Position numbers and translations under genes: made by a program. This document shows, piece after piece, positions 1-7,220 of a stretch of 40,707 bases of DNA (the first letter of the stretch is position 1; each line of letters opens with the position of its first letter). The stretch lies in NCBI GenBank assembly GCA_964194555.1, contig CAXMMT010000032.1, positions 1 through 40,707 on the forward strand, in the 5' to 3' direction. The notes beneath the pieces were generated by a model. The model saw only the letters and a list, made by a program, of their open reading frames with translations, ran no database searches and was not told the DNA's origin. This stretch comes from SZUA-217 sp964194555. Its GTDB lineage: Bacteria > Actinomycetota > Acidimicrobiia > Spongiisociales > ZC4RG35.

Positions 1-306
1 GCATCATTCATGCCAGCCGTTGGGGTTGGATGGCGTTTTGGCAAAGATCACTGGGGCCACGGATACGTCACCGAGGCAGCAAGGGCGGTGCTCGGATTTG
101 GATTCGAGCAAGCGGGCCTCGACGAGATCGTCTCCTTCACCGCTTCTGCCAACGTTCGGTCGACCAGGGTGATGGACCGGATCGGGATGACCCACGATGC
201 AAGCGACGACTTCGATCACCCCTCGCTAGAGAGCGACTCGCCGTTGCGACGACATGTTCTCTACCGGACGGCCGCCACAGACTGGGCCCAGCTGAACCGT
301 CGCTAA
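1..306 (+). CDS. GNAT family N-acetyltransferase (5' end cut by window)
   Basis: This is the C-terminal part of a RimJ/RimL-type GNAT acetyltransferase, which would transfer acetyl from acetyl-CoA to an amine. The frame is open from the first base of the window, so the true start lies upstream. The segment GVGWRFGKDHWGHGYVTEAA matches the acetyl-CoA-binding region of the family (G.GY.TEA). The later part, ASANVRSTRVMDRIGM, matches the typical N.aS.rvleklGm block near the GNAT C-terminus. About 100 residues are visible out of a usual 170-190. The substrate cannot be told from the sequence. The family call is strong. Confidence 0.85.
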   Translation, partial: ASFMPAVGVGWRFGKDHWGHGYVTEAARAVLGFGFEQAGLDEIVSFTASANVRSTRVMDRIGMTHDASDDFDHPSLESDSPLRRHVLYRTAATDWAQLNRR

Positions 307-354
307 ACGGTTCTCGCTGTCTACTCTGCCGACGCCTCGACCATTCGGAGAAGT

Positions 355-516
355 GTGACTTACCAGGGACAACCCGCGAGCTCAACGAACAATGTGCTCA
401 AGGTTTTGGTGGCGGTCACCATCATCTGGGTTGCCTATTGGGCTGGAACCGGTGGTCTTGACGAGATCGCCACGTCGCAACCGGCGTCCCCGACAACAAC
501 CACCGTATCCGAATAA
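355..516 (+). CDS. small single-pass membrane protein, 53 aa (hypothetical)
   Basis: A GTG-started 53-codon frame in an otherwise empty 253-bp gap. It reads MTYQGQPASSTNN, then a hydrophobic stretch VLKVLVAVTIIWVAYWAG (about residues 14-31), then a short tail ending SPTTTTVSE. GGAG at 347-350 lies 4 nt before the GTG. One membrane segment followed by a Thr-rich extracytoplasmic tail is a common style in this class, and the lipoprotein at 2635-3219 has a similar Thr-rich linker. No family was recognised. It could be a chance frame, but the membrane segment and the ribosome-binding site both argue for a real gene. Confidence 0.45.
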   Translation: MTYQGQPASSTNNVLKVLVAVTIIWVAYWAGTGGLDEIATSQPASPTTTTVSE

Positions 517-559
517 TCATCGGCATCTACTCCAGAGGCACTTCTAGCCTCCGGCCGAG

Positions 560-1591
560 ATGAGCTATCGAGTCTCCCAAGTTGATCCACGCACCGCGTC
601 GGAGCACCTACTTCATGAGATGTGGGAGTACCACAAAGCTGTGCGCTCAGAGGACCTGCCCGACGATCCTCAGTATCCGCTGAAACGTCAGATTCTGGAC
701 TGGCAGGCCATCAAGGAGGACGAATCAGTAGATCGTTGGGTGCTGCGTGACGATAGCGATTCCATCGTTGCGGTCGGGGTCGCCGTAAGACACCTCGGGC
801 AGAATCTCGACAACGGCTTCGCTCGGGTACATGTCAGGGAGGACATGCGCAAGCAAGGTCTTGGCACGATTCTCGCCGAGCCGATCCTTCAGATGCTCCA
901 CGATGATGGACGGAAACGACTTGCCACAGGTGCTGCGGAAGGGACGGTTGGTGAGATCTGGGCGGAGAAACTTGGTATGAAGATGGTGCTCCAGGAGAAG
1001 CGATCACGTCTCGATGTGGCGGACATCGATCGAGATCAGATGACGTCTTGGATCGACAAGGCGTCGGAACGTGCCGCCGACTACGACCTTCACTTCTATC
1101 GGGCACCGTTTCCCGAAGAAGTCTTAGGCAGGTATTGCGAGCTCCAATTTCAGATGAATACCGCTCCGCTCGACGACTACAAGGAAGACGATCTGGTGGT
1201 CACACCCGAGATATGGCGTGACTGGGAGGCCAAGGCAGATGCCGCACTGACCGACATCAACACCTTTATTGCGGTCCACAGGCCGACTGGCGACTTGGTC
1301 GGATCAACTTCGATTGAGACGGATCGTCTCTGGCCTGAGCAGGCTTGGCAGTGGGAAACCGTGGTTCACCCTGATCATCGCAACCAAGGACTGGGTCGGT
1401 GGCTGAAAGCCTCGATGATTGGGAAACTGGCAACGATGGACACGCCCATCGAGCGTATTGACACCTTCAACGCCGGCTCCAATGCTCCAATGCTTGGCAT
1501 CAACCTTGCAATGGGGTTCCAACCGATCCTGGTCACAAACACCTGGCAGGGCGAGCTGGCGCAGGCCTTAGACCATCTTTCAAACCGATGA
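560..1591 (+). CDS. tandem-domain GNAT acetyltransferase (paralogue 1)
   Basis: A 343-residue protein with two GNAT domains. The N-terminal domain (about 1-160) has the acetyl-CoA loop region HVREDMRKQGLGTILAEPIL. The C-terminal domain (about 185-343) has VHPDHRNQGLGRWLKASM followed by NAGSNAPMLGINLAMGF. The layout resembles mycothiol-synthase-like double GNATs of Actinomycetota, but MshD identity is not supported beyond architecture. Its stop overlaps the start of the next gene by 4 nt, and that gene is a clear paralogue, so the pair arose by tandem duplication and is probably co-translated. A possible -10 (TAGCCT, 545-550) ends 9 nt before the ATG. Substrate unknown. Confidence 0.85.
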   Translation: MSYRVSQVDPRTASEHLLHEMWEYHKAVRSEDLPDDPQYPLKRQILDWQAIKEDESVDRWVLRDDSDSIVAVGVAVRHLGQNLDNGFARVHVREDMRKQGLGTILAEPILQMLHDDGRKRLATGAAEGTVGEIWAEKLGMKMVLQEKRSRLDVADIDRDQMTSWIDKASERAADYDLHFYRAPFPEEVLGRYCELQFQMNTAPLDDYKEDDLVVTPEIWRDWEAKADAALTDINTFIAVHRPTGDLVGSTSIETDRLWPEQAWQWETVVHPDHRNQGLGRWLKASMIGKLATMDTPIERIDTFNAGSNAPMLGINLAMGFQPILVTNTWQGELAQALDHLSNR

Positions 1592-2613
1592 CGGTGCGGA
1601 TTGAAGCCGTTGACGTGCACGAGGCGTCAGAAGACGTCCTGAGAGGCATGCATTTGGCGGATGTCGACAGGGAGGCCGATTTCTATCCCGACGATCCCGC
1701 TCCGACCTTGAAGTACCACACAACAGCGTGGCTTGCACCCGGCGGAATCCATCGAAATGAGCAACATTGGGCTGCCTTCGACGGCGATGATGTCGTTGGG
1801 GCCGCCCGCGCCATCACATGGGTCGATCATGAGGACAGCGGACTGGTGGTGGTGGCCGTTCTCAGGGCTCACCGGCGACAAGGCATTGGGAGTCGGCTGC
1901 TCGACCGTTGTTTGAGCGGGCTCGAGGCCCAGGGCCGCTCGAAAGCCATAATCGACGCACCCGTCGGGGCACCCACCGAATCTGCTCTTGAACATCTCGG
2001 CATGAAGAAGGCTCTCGGGGAACGGATCAGCCGGCTGACCGTGGCCGACGTCGACTGGGCTCTGATGGATCATTGGATTGCGACAGCCAAGGTGCGCGCC
2101 TCCGAATATGACCTCCTGTTCTTTCACTCACCCATTCCGGAGGAGCACATTGACAGCTGGTCGCGGATCAATGACGTAATGAATTCGGCACCCCATGAGG
2201 ACCTTGGCCTCGAAGATGCACTGATGACGCCGGCTAAATGGCGGAGCATGGAAGCGAACCACGCGGCGCGTGGCTCAGACCTGCGAGCGGCTGTGGCCGT
2301 GCATCGTCCAACTGGAGAGTTTGCGGGTTTGACCGTCCTCGTGAATCAGCAGCACATGCAATGGCTAGGGATCCAAGACGACACCGGTGTAGACCCAGCG
2401 CATCGCGATAAAGGTTTGGGACGTTTGTTGAAGGCCTCGATGCTCAAGCGCTTCGTTTCGGAATTCTCTGATGTCGAGAAGATCGAAACTGGCAACGCCG
2501 GATCGAATGAGCCGATGCTCAACATCAACATCCAGATGGGCTTCGAGCCGGTCTTGCTTATCAACGCCTGGCAGGGCGAGATCGCCAAGGCACGTGCCGC
2601 GCTATCCGTTTGA
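1588..2613 (+). CDS. tandem-domain GNAT acetyltransferase (paralogue 2)
   Basis: A 341-residue double-GNAT protein with the same domain order as the gene just upstream. The first acetyl-CoA loop is RAHRRQGIGSRLLDRCL (about 93-109). The second is DPAHRDKGLGRLLKASML, followed by GNAGSNEPMLNINIQMGFEP. The C-terminal halves of the two paralogues align closely (NAGSN.PML.IN..MGF.P.L..N.WQGE.A.A), while the N-terminal halves have drifted more. The start ATG lies inside the preceding ATGA stop/start overlap, indicating translational coupling. Substrate and pathway are unknown. Retaining two diverged copies side by side suggests different acceptors or a heteromer. Confidence 0.85.
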   Translation: MTVRIEAVDVHEASEDVLRGMHLADVDREADFYPDDPAPTLKYHTTAWLAPGGIHRNEQHWAAFDGDDVVGAARAITWVDHEDSGLVVVAVLRAHRRQGIGSRLLDRCLSGLEAQGRSKAIIDAPVGAPTESALEHLGMKKALGERISRLTVADVDWALMDHWIATAKVRASEYDLLFFHSPIPEEHIDSWSRINDVMNSAPHEDLGLEDALMTPAKWRSMEANHAARGSDLRAAVAVHRPTGEFAGLTVLVNQQHMQWLGIQDDTGVDPAHRDKGLGRLLKASMLKRFVSEFSDVEKIETGNAGSNEPMLNINIQMGFEPVLLINAWQGEIAKARAALSV

Positions 2614-2634
2614 GGATTGCACCAATCCCAATCG

Positions 2635-3219
2635 CTATCGAGCGTATCTACCCATCAGGACCACTTCGGCGATGATCTTCCCCTCCATGGCCGTTCTCAC
2701 CCCTGCCGAGTCGATCTCAGGTGGCAGATCGAGACGACCACTGAGCGCGTAGACAGAGAAGAAGTACCGATGTTCCTGCCCTTCGGGTGGACAGGGGCCG
2801 CCATACCCGGGCAGGTTCCAGCTGTTGAGACCTGGGGTGCCTATCTGGCCGATGGCAGCAGCGGGGATCGAATAGTCGCCGCTAGCTGCATCGATGTCGT
2901 ATTCCACCCAATGGTCCCAGGTGCCGACTGGTGCATCGGGATCGTCCACGATGACGGTCAATGTGACGGTTCCCTCAGGGAGTCCAACGATCTCGAGCGG
3001 TGGGTTGACGTCCGGGCCGTCACAGGTGAACCGCGCCGGAATCGATCGCCCTTCGTCGAACGATGGCGAGATCATTGTCAAGGGTGGCAAGGTGTCGACG
3101 GTGGTGGTTGACGCAGGTGCAGCCGTTGTAGTGGTGGTGGAGGTTTCCGCCGTCTCTTCGGGCGAACACGCGCCGAGAAGCAAACCGAGTGCTCCGACGA
3201 TCAGAAAGCTTCTGCCCAT
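2635..3219 (-). CDS. YbhB/YbcL (PEBP, Raf kinase inhibitor-like) lipoprotein
   Basis: A 194-residue precursor. The N-terminus MGRSFLIVGALGLLLGACS is a lipoprotein signal with lipobox LGAC, followed by a Thr/Ala-rich linker of about 25 residues. The rest is a phosphatidylethanolamine-binding-protein domain of the bacterial YbhB/YbcL type: SPSFDEGRSIPARFTCDG at the start, DDPDAP and WDHWVEYDI in the middle, then GYGGPCPPEGQEHRYFF. Bacterial members are small ligand-binding proteins of poorly defined role, and here it would be tethered outside the membrane. The frame stays open upstream, but this start gives a proper signal peptide and sits 7 nt after a TAAATT -10 box. It is divergent from the VOC gene. 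Confidence 0.88.
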   Translation of the reverse strand: MGRSFLIVGALGLLLGACSPEETAETSTTTTTAAPASTTTVDTLPPLTMISPSFDEGRSIPARFTCDGPDVNPPLEIVGLPEGTVTLTVIVDDPDAPVGTWDHWVEYDIDAASGDYSIPAAAIGQIGTPGLNSWNLPGYGGPCPPEGQEHRYFFSVYALSGRLDLPPEIDSAGVRTAMEGKIIAEVVLMGRYAR

Positions 3220-3226
3220 CAATGGA

Positions 3227-3232
3227 AATTTA
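3227..3232 (-). promoter_or_regulatory. -10 box (TAAATT) of the PEBP lipoprotein gene, leaderless type
   Basis: On the minus strand TAAATT is followed by 7 nt and then the ATG at 3219. No Shine-Dalgarno sequence is present. The same TANNNT + 6/7 nt + start layout recurs at eight other genes here, which supports both the promoter and the start call. Confidence 0.5.
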
Positions 3233-3334
3233 GGCGACCTGTCGATTTGTGCTTCGCACGCTCGACAGAGGAGTAGAAAGGGCAAAGTGTCGGCAGCCCT
3301 GGCGATCACAATCGGCCGACTCAAGGAGAAGAAC

Positions 3335-3709
3335 ATGTCAGCTAATCCAATAGTTCACTGGGAACTCATGGGCGCCGACGGCGAAAGCCAAAAGGCCTTC
3401 TACGGAAGCATTTTCGACTGGGAGTTTGACTTACCCGAGGGCTTCGACAACTACTACCTCACTTCGGCTGAGGCCACCGGTGTCGGCGGTGCGGTAGGAC
3501 AAGGGAATGAGCATATGCCCAGCTACGCGGCCATCTATGTCCAGGTCGATGACATCGAGATCAGTCTCGGTGATGTCGAGTCGAACGGAGGGTCGACGGT
3601 AGTTCCGCGGACCGAGATACCCGGGACGGTGACCTTCGCATTATTCAACGATCCCGCAGGAAATCTGGTGGGGCTCGTTGAAGCGGCTACCCCGGCCGCA
3701 GCCGAGTAA
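3335..3709 (+). CDS. VOC (glyoxalase/bleomycin resistance) family protein
   Basis: A 124-residue single-module VOC protein. It starts MSANPIVHWELMGAD and continues with the typical KAFYGSIFDWEF segment in which a VOC domain pairs its first helix and strand. It ends with FALFNDPAGNLVGLVEA, matching the family F.DPdGN.vgl pattern. Such proteins bind metal or small ligands and often have no known substrate. The reading frame is open for more than 400 bp upstream, but AGGAG at 3324-3328 with a 6-nt spacer and the domain boundary both fix the start here. The upstream extension is antisense to the lipoprotein gene and is not coding. Confidence 0.87.
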   Translation: MSANPIVHWELMGADGESQKAFYGSIFDWEFDLPEGFDNYYLTSAEATGVGGAVGQGNEHMPSYAAIYVQVDDIEISLGDVESNGGSTVVPRTEIPGTVTFALFNDPAGNLVGLVEAATPAAAE

Positions 3710-3727
3710 CAGACACCTACCAAACAG

Positions 3728-3758
3728 CTGAGCCTCGGGCAGCAAGTCCGGGGCTCAG
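3728..3758 (+). terminator. hairpin downstream of the VOC gene
   Basis: CTGAGCCTCGG (3728-3738) pairs with CCGGGGCTCAG (3748-3758): an 11-bp stem with one G.U pair and a 9-nt loop, 19 nt after the VOC stop. The following TTATCTTCT is only moderately T-rich. The hairpin also lies directly in front of the next gene's -10 box. Confidence 0.55.
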
Positions 3759-3759
3759 T

Positions 3760-3765
3760 TATCTT
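3760..3765 (+). promoter_or_regulatory. -10 box (TATCTT) of the RibD-type reductase gene, leaderless type
   Basis: TATCTT ends 7 nt before the ATG at 3773, with no Shine-Dalgarno sequence. The stretch running into the start codon (TATCTTCTAGGGCATG) is closely similar to that before the gene at 24872 (TACTTTTAGGGCGTG). Confidence 0.5.
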
Positions 3766-3772
3766 CTAGGGC

Positions 3773-4501
3773 ATGCTCCATTATGCCGAGACTGCCAGCG
3801 ATGCCATTGACCCACTCGACCTTTACATGAGCGATGAGCGGCAGTCGAAGGACCGGCCCTGGGTGATGCTCAACATGATCTCGTCACTCGATGGTGGGAC
3901 CGTGGTGTCAGGCAAATCGTCCGAGCTTGGGGATGATGACGACTTCGATGTGCTCAAGGCGATCAGGGCAGTCGCAGACGTAATCCTTGTGGGCGCAGCG
4001 ACAGTGACAGCTGAGGATTACCGGCCGGTGACCCTTGACGCCGAGCGACGCGAGCGCCGCGTCGCATCAGGAATGGTTGAGACACCAACTCTCGCCATTG
4101 TGTCCGGGCGACTCAGCGTTGACCCTGAGGCAAGAGTGTTCGGCGACCCCGATCACAAGCCACTGCTGATAACAAGCACTTTTGCAGATCCTTCCAAACT
4201 GGTTCTCATCGGTGACTCCGCCGACGTCGCGGTGCTTCCTGATCTCAATCCGGTCACGATCCTTGCCCATCTCGGCGCCGCCAGAGTGGTGCTGATCGAG
4301 GGAGGCCCCACACTCAACGGGCAGTTCGCCGCGGCCGGTTTGATCGACGAAGTCAATCTGACAACGTCACCAACGCTCCTGTCCGGCGACTCGGCTCGAA
4401 TCACTCGAGGTCCCGAGGTCATCCCGCCCCAAGCGATGGGCATCGATCGGGTCTTGTTAGGTGAACGCTCCCTGTTTGTGAGATATTTGCGCGCTACATG
4501 A
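3773..4501 (+). CDS. RibD C-terminal-type pyrimidine/dihydrofolate reductase family protein
   Basis: A 242-residue NADPH-dependent reductase-fold protein of the RibD_C family. It shows RPWVMLNMISSLDGGTVVSG (substrate/NADPH region, about 27-46), VADVILVGAATVTAEDYRP (about 68-86) and VLIEGGPTLNGQFAAAGLID (about 173-192), the hallmark EGG.tL...f...gLiDE pattern. The riboflavin enzyme reduces the ribose of 5-amino-6-ribosylamino-pyrimidinone phosphate. Free-standing copies away from rib genes often have other or unknown substrates. There is no deaminase domain and no rib gene nearby, so a riboflavin role is not supported. It is transcribed alone from a leaderless-type promoter. Confidence 0.82.
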   Translation: MLHYAETASDAIDPLDLYMSDERQSKDRPWVMLNMISSLDGGTVVSGKSSELGDDDDFDVLKAIRAVADVILVGAATVTAEDYRPVTLDAERRERRVASGMVETPTLAIVSGRLSVDPEARVFGDPDHKPLLITSTFADPSKLVLIGDSADVAVLPDLNPVTILAHLGAARVVLIEGGPTLNGQFAAAGLIDEVNLTTSPTLLSGDSARITRGPEVIPPQAMGIDRVLLGERSLFVRYLRAT

Positions 4502-4522
4502 GACAGCAAAGGACGATTTCCC

Positions 4523-5806
4523 ATGGGTAAGCACTCTGATCTCTACGAGCGGCACAAGGCAGTTCTGCCCGGATGGTCACCGCTCTACTACAAGCAGCCA
4601 ATTTCGATCGTCGACGGCGATGGCAGACATGTGATCGACGCCGAGGGCAACCGCTACCTCGATTTTTTCGGTGGGATCCTGGTGACGATGAGTGGCTACA
4701 ACATCCCCGAGGTTGTGGAGGCGATCAAGGCCCAGGCCGATCGGATGCTCCACACATCAACGCTCTACCTCATCGAGTCCCAGATCGAGCTTGCCGAGAA
4801 GGTTGCAGAGTTGTCCGGCGTTCCGGATGCAAAGGTCTTCTTCACTAACTCGGGGACCGAGGCCAACGACGCTGCACTCGCCCTGGCGACAACCTATCGC
4901 AGCTCAAACCAGGTCCTGGCGGTGAGGGGCAGCTATCACGGAAAATCGCATTCCGCCACAGCCATCACCGGTCAAAAAGCATGGTCAGGTTCCAGCTTCT
5001 CGCCGTTCCAGGTGACGTATGTGCAAAGCGGTTACAAGTTTCGGAGCCCTTTCGGTCATTTGCCCGACAAAGAGTTCATCGAGGCTTGTGTTGACGATCT
5101 CAGGGATCTGCTCAACGTTGCCACTGCCGGTGATGTCGCGGCGATGATCGTTGAGCCAATTCAAGGTGTCGGCGGGTTCGTGACTCCACCGGACGGGTTC
5201 TTCGGCGCCATGAAGGAAGTGCTCGACGAACATGGGATCTTGTTGATATCCGATGAGGTACAAACCGGTTGGGGCCGCACCGGGGAGAACTTCTGGGGTT
5301 ACCAAGCCCACGGAATCACCCCAGATTTGCTCACCTTCGCCAAGGGGATCGGCAACGGCCTCTCCATCGGGGGAGTGGTGACAACCGCCGAGATCATGGA
5401 GGCGTACCCGGCAATGGGCATTTCCACGTTCGGTGGCAACCCTCTCGCCACCGCCGGAGCCCTCGCCAACATCGATTACGTCTTGGACAACGACCTTCAA
5501 ACCAACTCCTTGAAGGTCGGCAACCGTCTCATGCAGAATCTGGTCCCTCTAGCTGGGGAGCTGGAGGTGATCGGTGAGGTTCGAGGCAAGGGTCTGATGA
5601 TCGGTATCGAACTGGTTGGCCCCGACGGCGAGCCGGCACCGGACAAAGCTGCTGCCGCTCTCGAGGCCACCCGGGAGCAGGGCCTTCTCATCGGGAAAGG
5701 TGGTCTTCACGGCAATGGACTTCGCGTTGCGCCGCCACTTTCCATCACCGAGGACGAAGCAGACGAGGGGTATGAGATTCTGGAACGGGTGTTGAGGAGT
5801 CTGTGA
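4523..5806 (+). CDS. class III PLP-dependent aminotransferase (AGXT2/GABA-aminotransferase-like)
   Basis: A 427-residue fold-type I aminotransferase of full length. NSGTEANDAALALA (about 109-122) binds the cofactor phosphate, SYHGKSHSA (137-145) stacks on the ring, DEVQTGWGRTG (244-254) holds the pyridine nitrogen via Asp244, and Lys274 in TFAKGIGNG is the Schiff-base lysine. The opening segment (YYKQPISIVDGDGRHVIDAE) and the RTGENFWGYQAHG motif are most like alanine-glyoxylate aminotransferase 2 and related omega-amino-acid aminotransferases. The exact amino donor cannot be read from sequence. It starts 21 nt after the reductase gene, with AAAGGA upstream, so the two may be co-transcribed. 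Confidence 0.88.
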   Translation: MGKHSDLYERHKAVLPGWSPLYYKQPISIVDGDGRHVIDAEGNRYLDFFGGILVTMSGYNIPEVVEAIKAQADRMLHTSTLYLIESQIELAEKVAELSGVPDAKVFFTNSGTEANDAALALATTYRSSNQVLAVRGSYHGKSHSATAITGQKAWSGSSFSPFQVTYVQSGYKFRSPFGHLPDKEFIEACVDDLRDLLNVATAGDVAAMIVEPIQGVGGFVTPPDGFFGAMKEVLDEHGILLISDEVQTGWGRTGENFWGYQAHGITPDLLTFAKGIGNGLSIGGVVTTAEIMEAYPAMGISTFGGNPLATAGALANIDYVLDNDLQTNSLKVGNRLMQNLVPLAGELEVIGEVRGKGLMIGIELVGPDGEPAPDKAAAALEATREQGLLIGKGGLHGNGLRVAPPLSITEDEADEGYEILERVLRSL

Positions 5807-5864
5807 TCAGCCCTTCATGACTGGAACACGCTGACTAGCTTGTTGCCAGATCTAGGAGGGATAT

Positions 5865-6152
5865 TTGGGCTGTTTGTTTCTAATTTTGATCGGGGTCAGC
5901 CCCCGACTCGGCGTTGTCGCACTGTGGCTGTTCACCGACTGGGTGGAGAGGGCCTTCAACGGTGGGTGGATCCTGCCGCTGGCGGGTCTGATCCTTCTGC
6001 CATGGACCACATCGCTGTATGTCGTCGGTTTTGTCATTGGTGATGCAGCGGCACCGTGGGGGATCCTTGGGGCCATCATCGGCCTGTTCATGGATGTCGC
6101 CCTTCACGCCGGATCGGCGACCATGGGCAAGAAGCGCGGATTGGCGACTTAG
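5865..6152 (+). CDS. small multipass membrane protein, 95 aa (hypothetical)
   Basis: A TTG-started protein with two or three hydrophobic segments: about residues 3-24 (CLFLILIGVS...VVALWLF), 36-58 (ILPLAGLILLPWTTSLYVVGF) and 62-82 (APWGILGAIIGLFMDVALHA). A strong AGGAGG at 5854-5859 lies 5 nt before the TTG and decides the start. No family was recognised. Its stop overlaps the stop of the convergent sigma-factor gene by 4 bp, leaving no room for a terminator between them. Confidence 0.7.
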   Translation: MGCLFLILIGVSPRLGVVALWLFTDWVERAFNGGWILPLAGLILLPWTTSLYVVGFVIGDAAAPWGILGAIIGLFMDVALHAGSATMGKKRGLAT

Positions 6153-7099
6153 AGCAGACCAGACAAATCGATTTCGCAGGAGGGGTGGCGTAGCTTCGCC
6201 AGCCCTCTTGCCTCTATCTGACGGACGCGCTCTCTTGTCGAGTTGACCACCTTTCCGACGTCAGAGAGGGTCCACGGCTCAGTCCCGTCGAGTCCAAAAC
6301 GCAGCCAGAGCACTTGTTGCTCGTCGTGATCGAGACGGCCTAGGGCGATGACCAGCCGGTCCCGACGCCAGGCCGATGCCGCCCGGTCCTCAGGGTCGGC
6401 GGCGTCTTGATCTTCCACAAAGTCTTGGAGTGAGGCGTCCCCATCCTCGCCGACGGGTCTATTGAGAGAGACTGTCTCCGCCGGTGCTTCGAGAGCGGCC
6501 AACACCCGCTCGGTGTCCAGACCTGAAACCTCCGAGATTTCCTCGAGAGTTGGAGCTCGATGGAGTTGATCGTGAAGACTCTGTCTGGTGTCTTGGACGG
6601 TTCGGACCACGTCGACCATGTGAACAGGAAGACGGATGGTTCGGCCGTTGTTGCCCAGCCCTCTGGTGATCGCCTGTCGGATCCACCATGTTGCGTATGT
6701 GGAAAACTTGAAACCCTTGCGCCAGTCGAACTTCTCGACCGCACGGATCAGACCCAGATTCCCTTCTTGGATCAGGTCGAGAAGATCGAGACCGCGTCCG
6801 CTGTAACGCTTGGCGATGGAAATGACCAGCCGGAGGTTGGACCGGATAAACATCATCTTGGCTTCATCGCCCTCGGCGATGGCGCGCATCAGCTTGGCTC
6901 GATCTGAACGTTGAAACTCGCCAGATTCGACCACAGCATTGGCCTTCTTGCCACGCTCCATGGAACGAGCGAGATGGACTTCGTCCTCAGCGGTCAGGAG
7001 ACCGTGTGCGGAAACCTCGTCGAGGTACAGCCCGACTGTGTCGGATGGGCTGGCGCCTCTTTCTGGTCTCGCATCACTGGTCCTGATCGCATTCCCCAT
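6149..7099 (-). CDS. RNA polymerase sigma-70 factor, group 1/2 (RpoD/HrdB-like)
   Basis: A 316-residue sigma factor lacking a long acidic N-terminal extension. It opens with region 1.2 (DTVGLYLDEVSAHGLLTAEDE). Region 2 is very well kept: NLRLVISIAKRYSGRGLDLL, DLIQEGNLGLIRAVEKFDW and KFSTYATWWIRQAITR, the -10 recognition and melting helices. Region 3 starts at PTLEEISEVSGL, and region 4 carries STRERVRQIEARGLAKLRH for -35 binding. Size and the missing region 1.1 fit a group 2 factor of the HrdB/SigB type more than the housekeeping one. Minus-strand AGGAGG (complement of 7105-7110) sits 5 nt before the ATG. Confidence 0.93.
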   Translation of the reverse strand: MGNAIRTSDARPERGASPSDTVGLYLDEVSAHGLLTAEDEVHLARSMERGKKANAVVESGEFQRSDRAKLMRAIAEGDEAKMMFIRSNLRLVISIAKRYSGRGLDLLDLIQEGNLGLIRAVEKFDWRKGFKFSTYATWWIRQAITRGLGNNGRTIRLPVHMVDVVRTVQDTRQSLHDQLHRAPTLEEISEVSGLDTERVLAALEAPAETVSLNRPVGEDGDASLQDFVEDQDAADPEDRAASAWRRDRLVIALGRLDHDEQQVLWLRFGLDGTEPWTLSDVGKVVNSTRERVRQIEARGLAKLRHPSCEIDLSGLL

Positions 7100-7220
7100 A
7101 CCGGCCTCCTAACACCGCTGTGGAAAACTACATCTCCTGGATGAATCTGGCAACCGGCAAAGACCACCACCGCTAGCGACACACCCACTAGGGGATCCCG
7201 ATCGGTATCCTCAGGGACTC

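Noticed and set aside
1627..2127. 166-codon antisense frame opposite the second GNAT gene
   Set aside because: It mirrors a well-supported GNAT domain, shows no family motif and has no start context. It is a shadow frame.
2894..3334. Long N-terminal extension of the VOC protein
   Set aside because: It is antisense to the lipoprotein gene, has low-complexity Val/Ser runs, and a proper ribosome-binding site and domain start occur at 3335.
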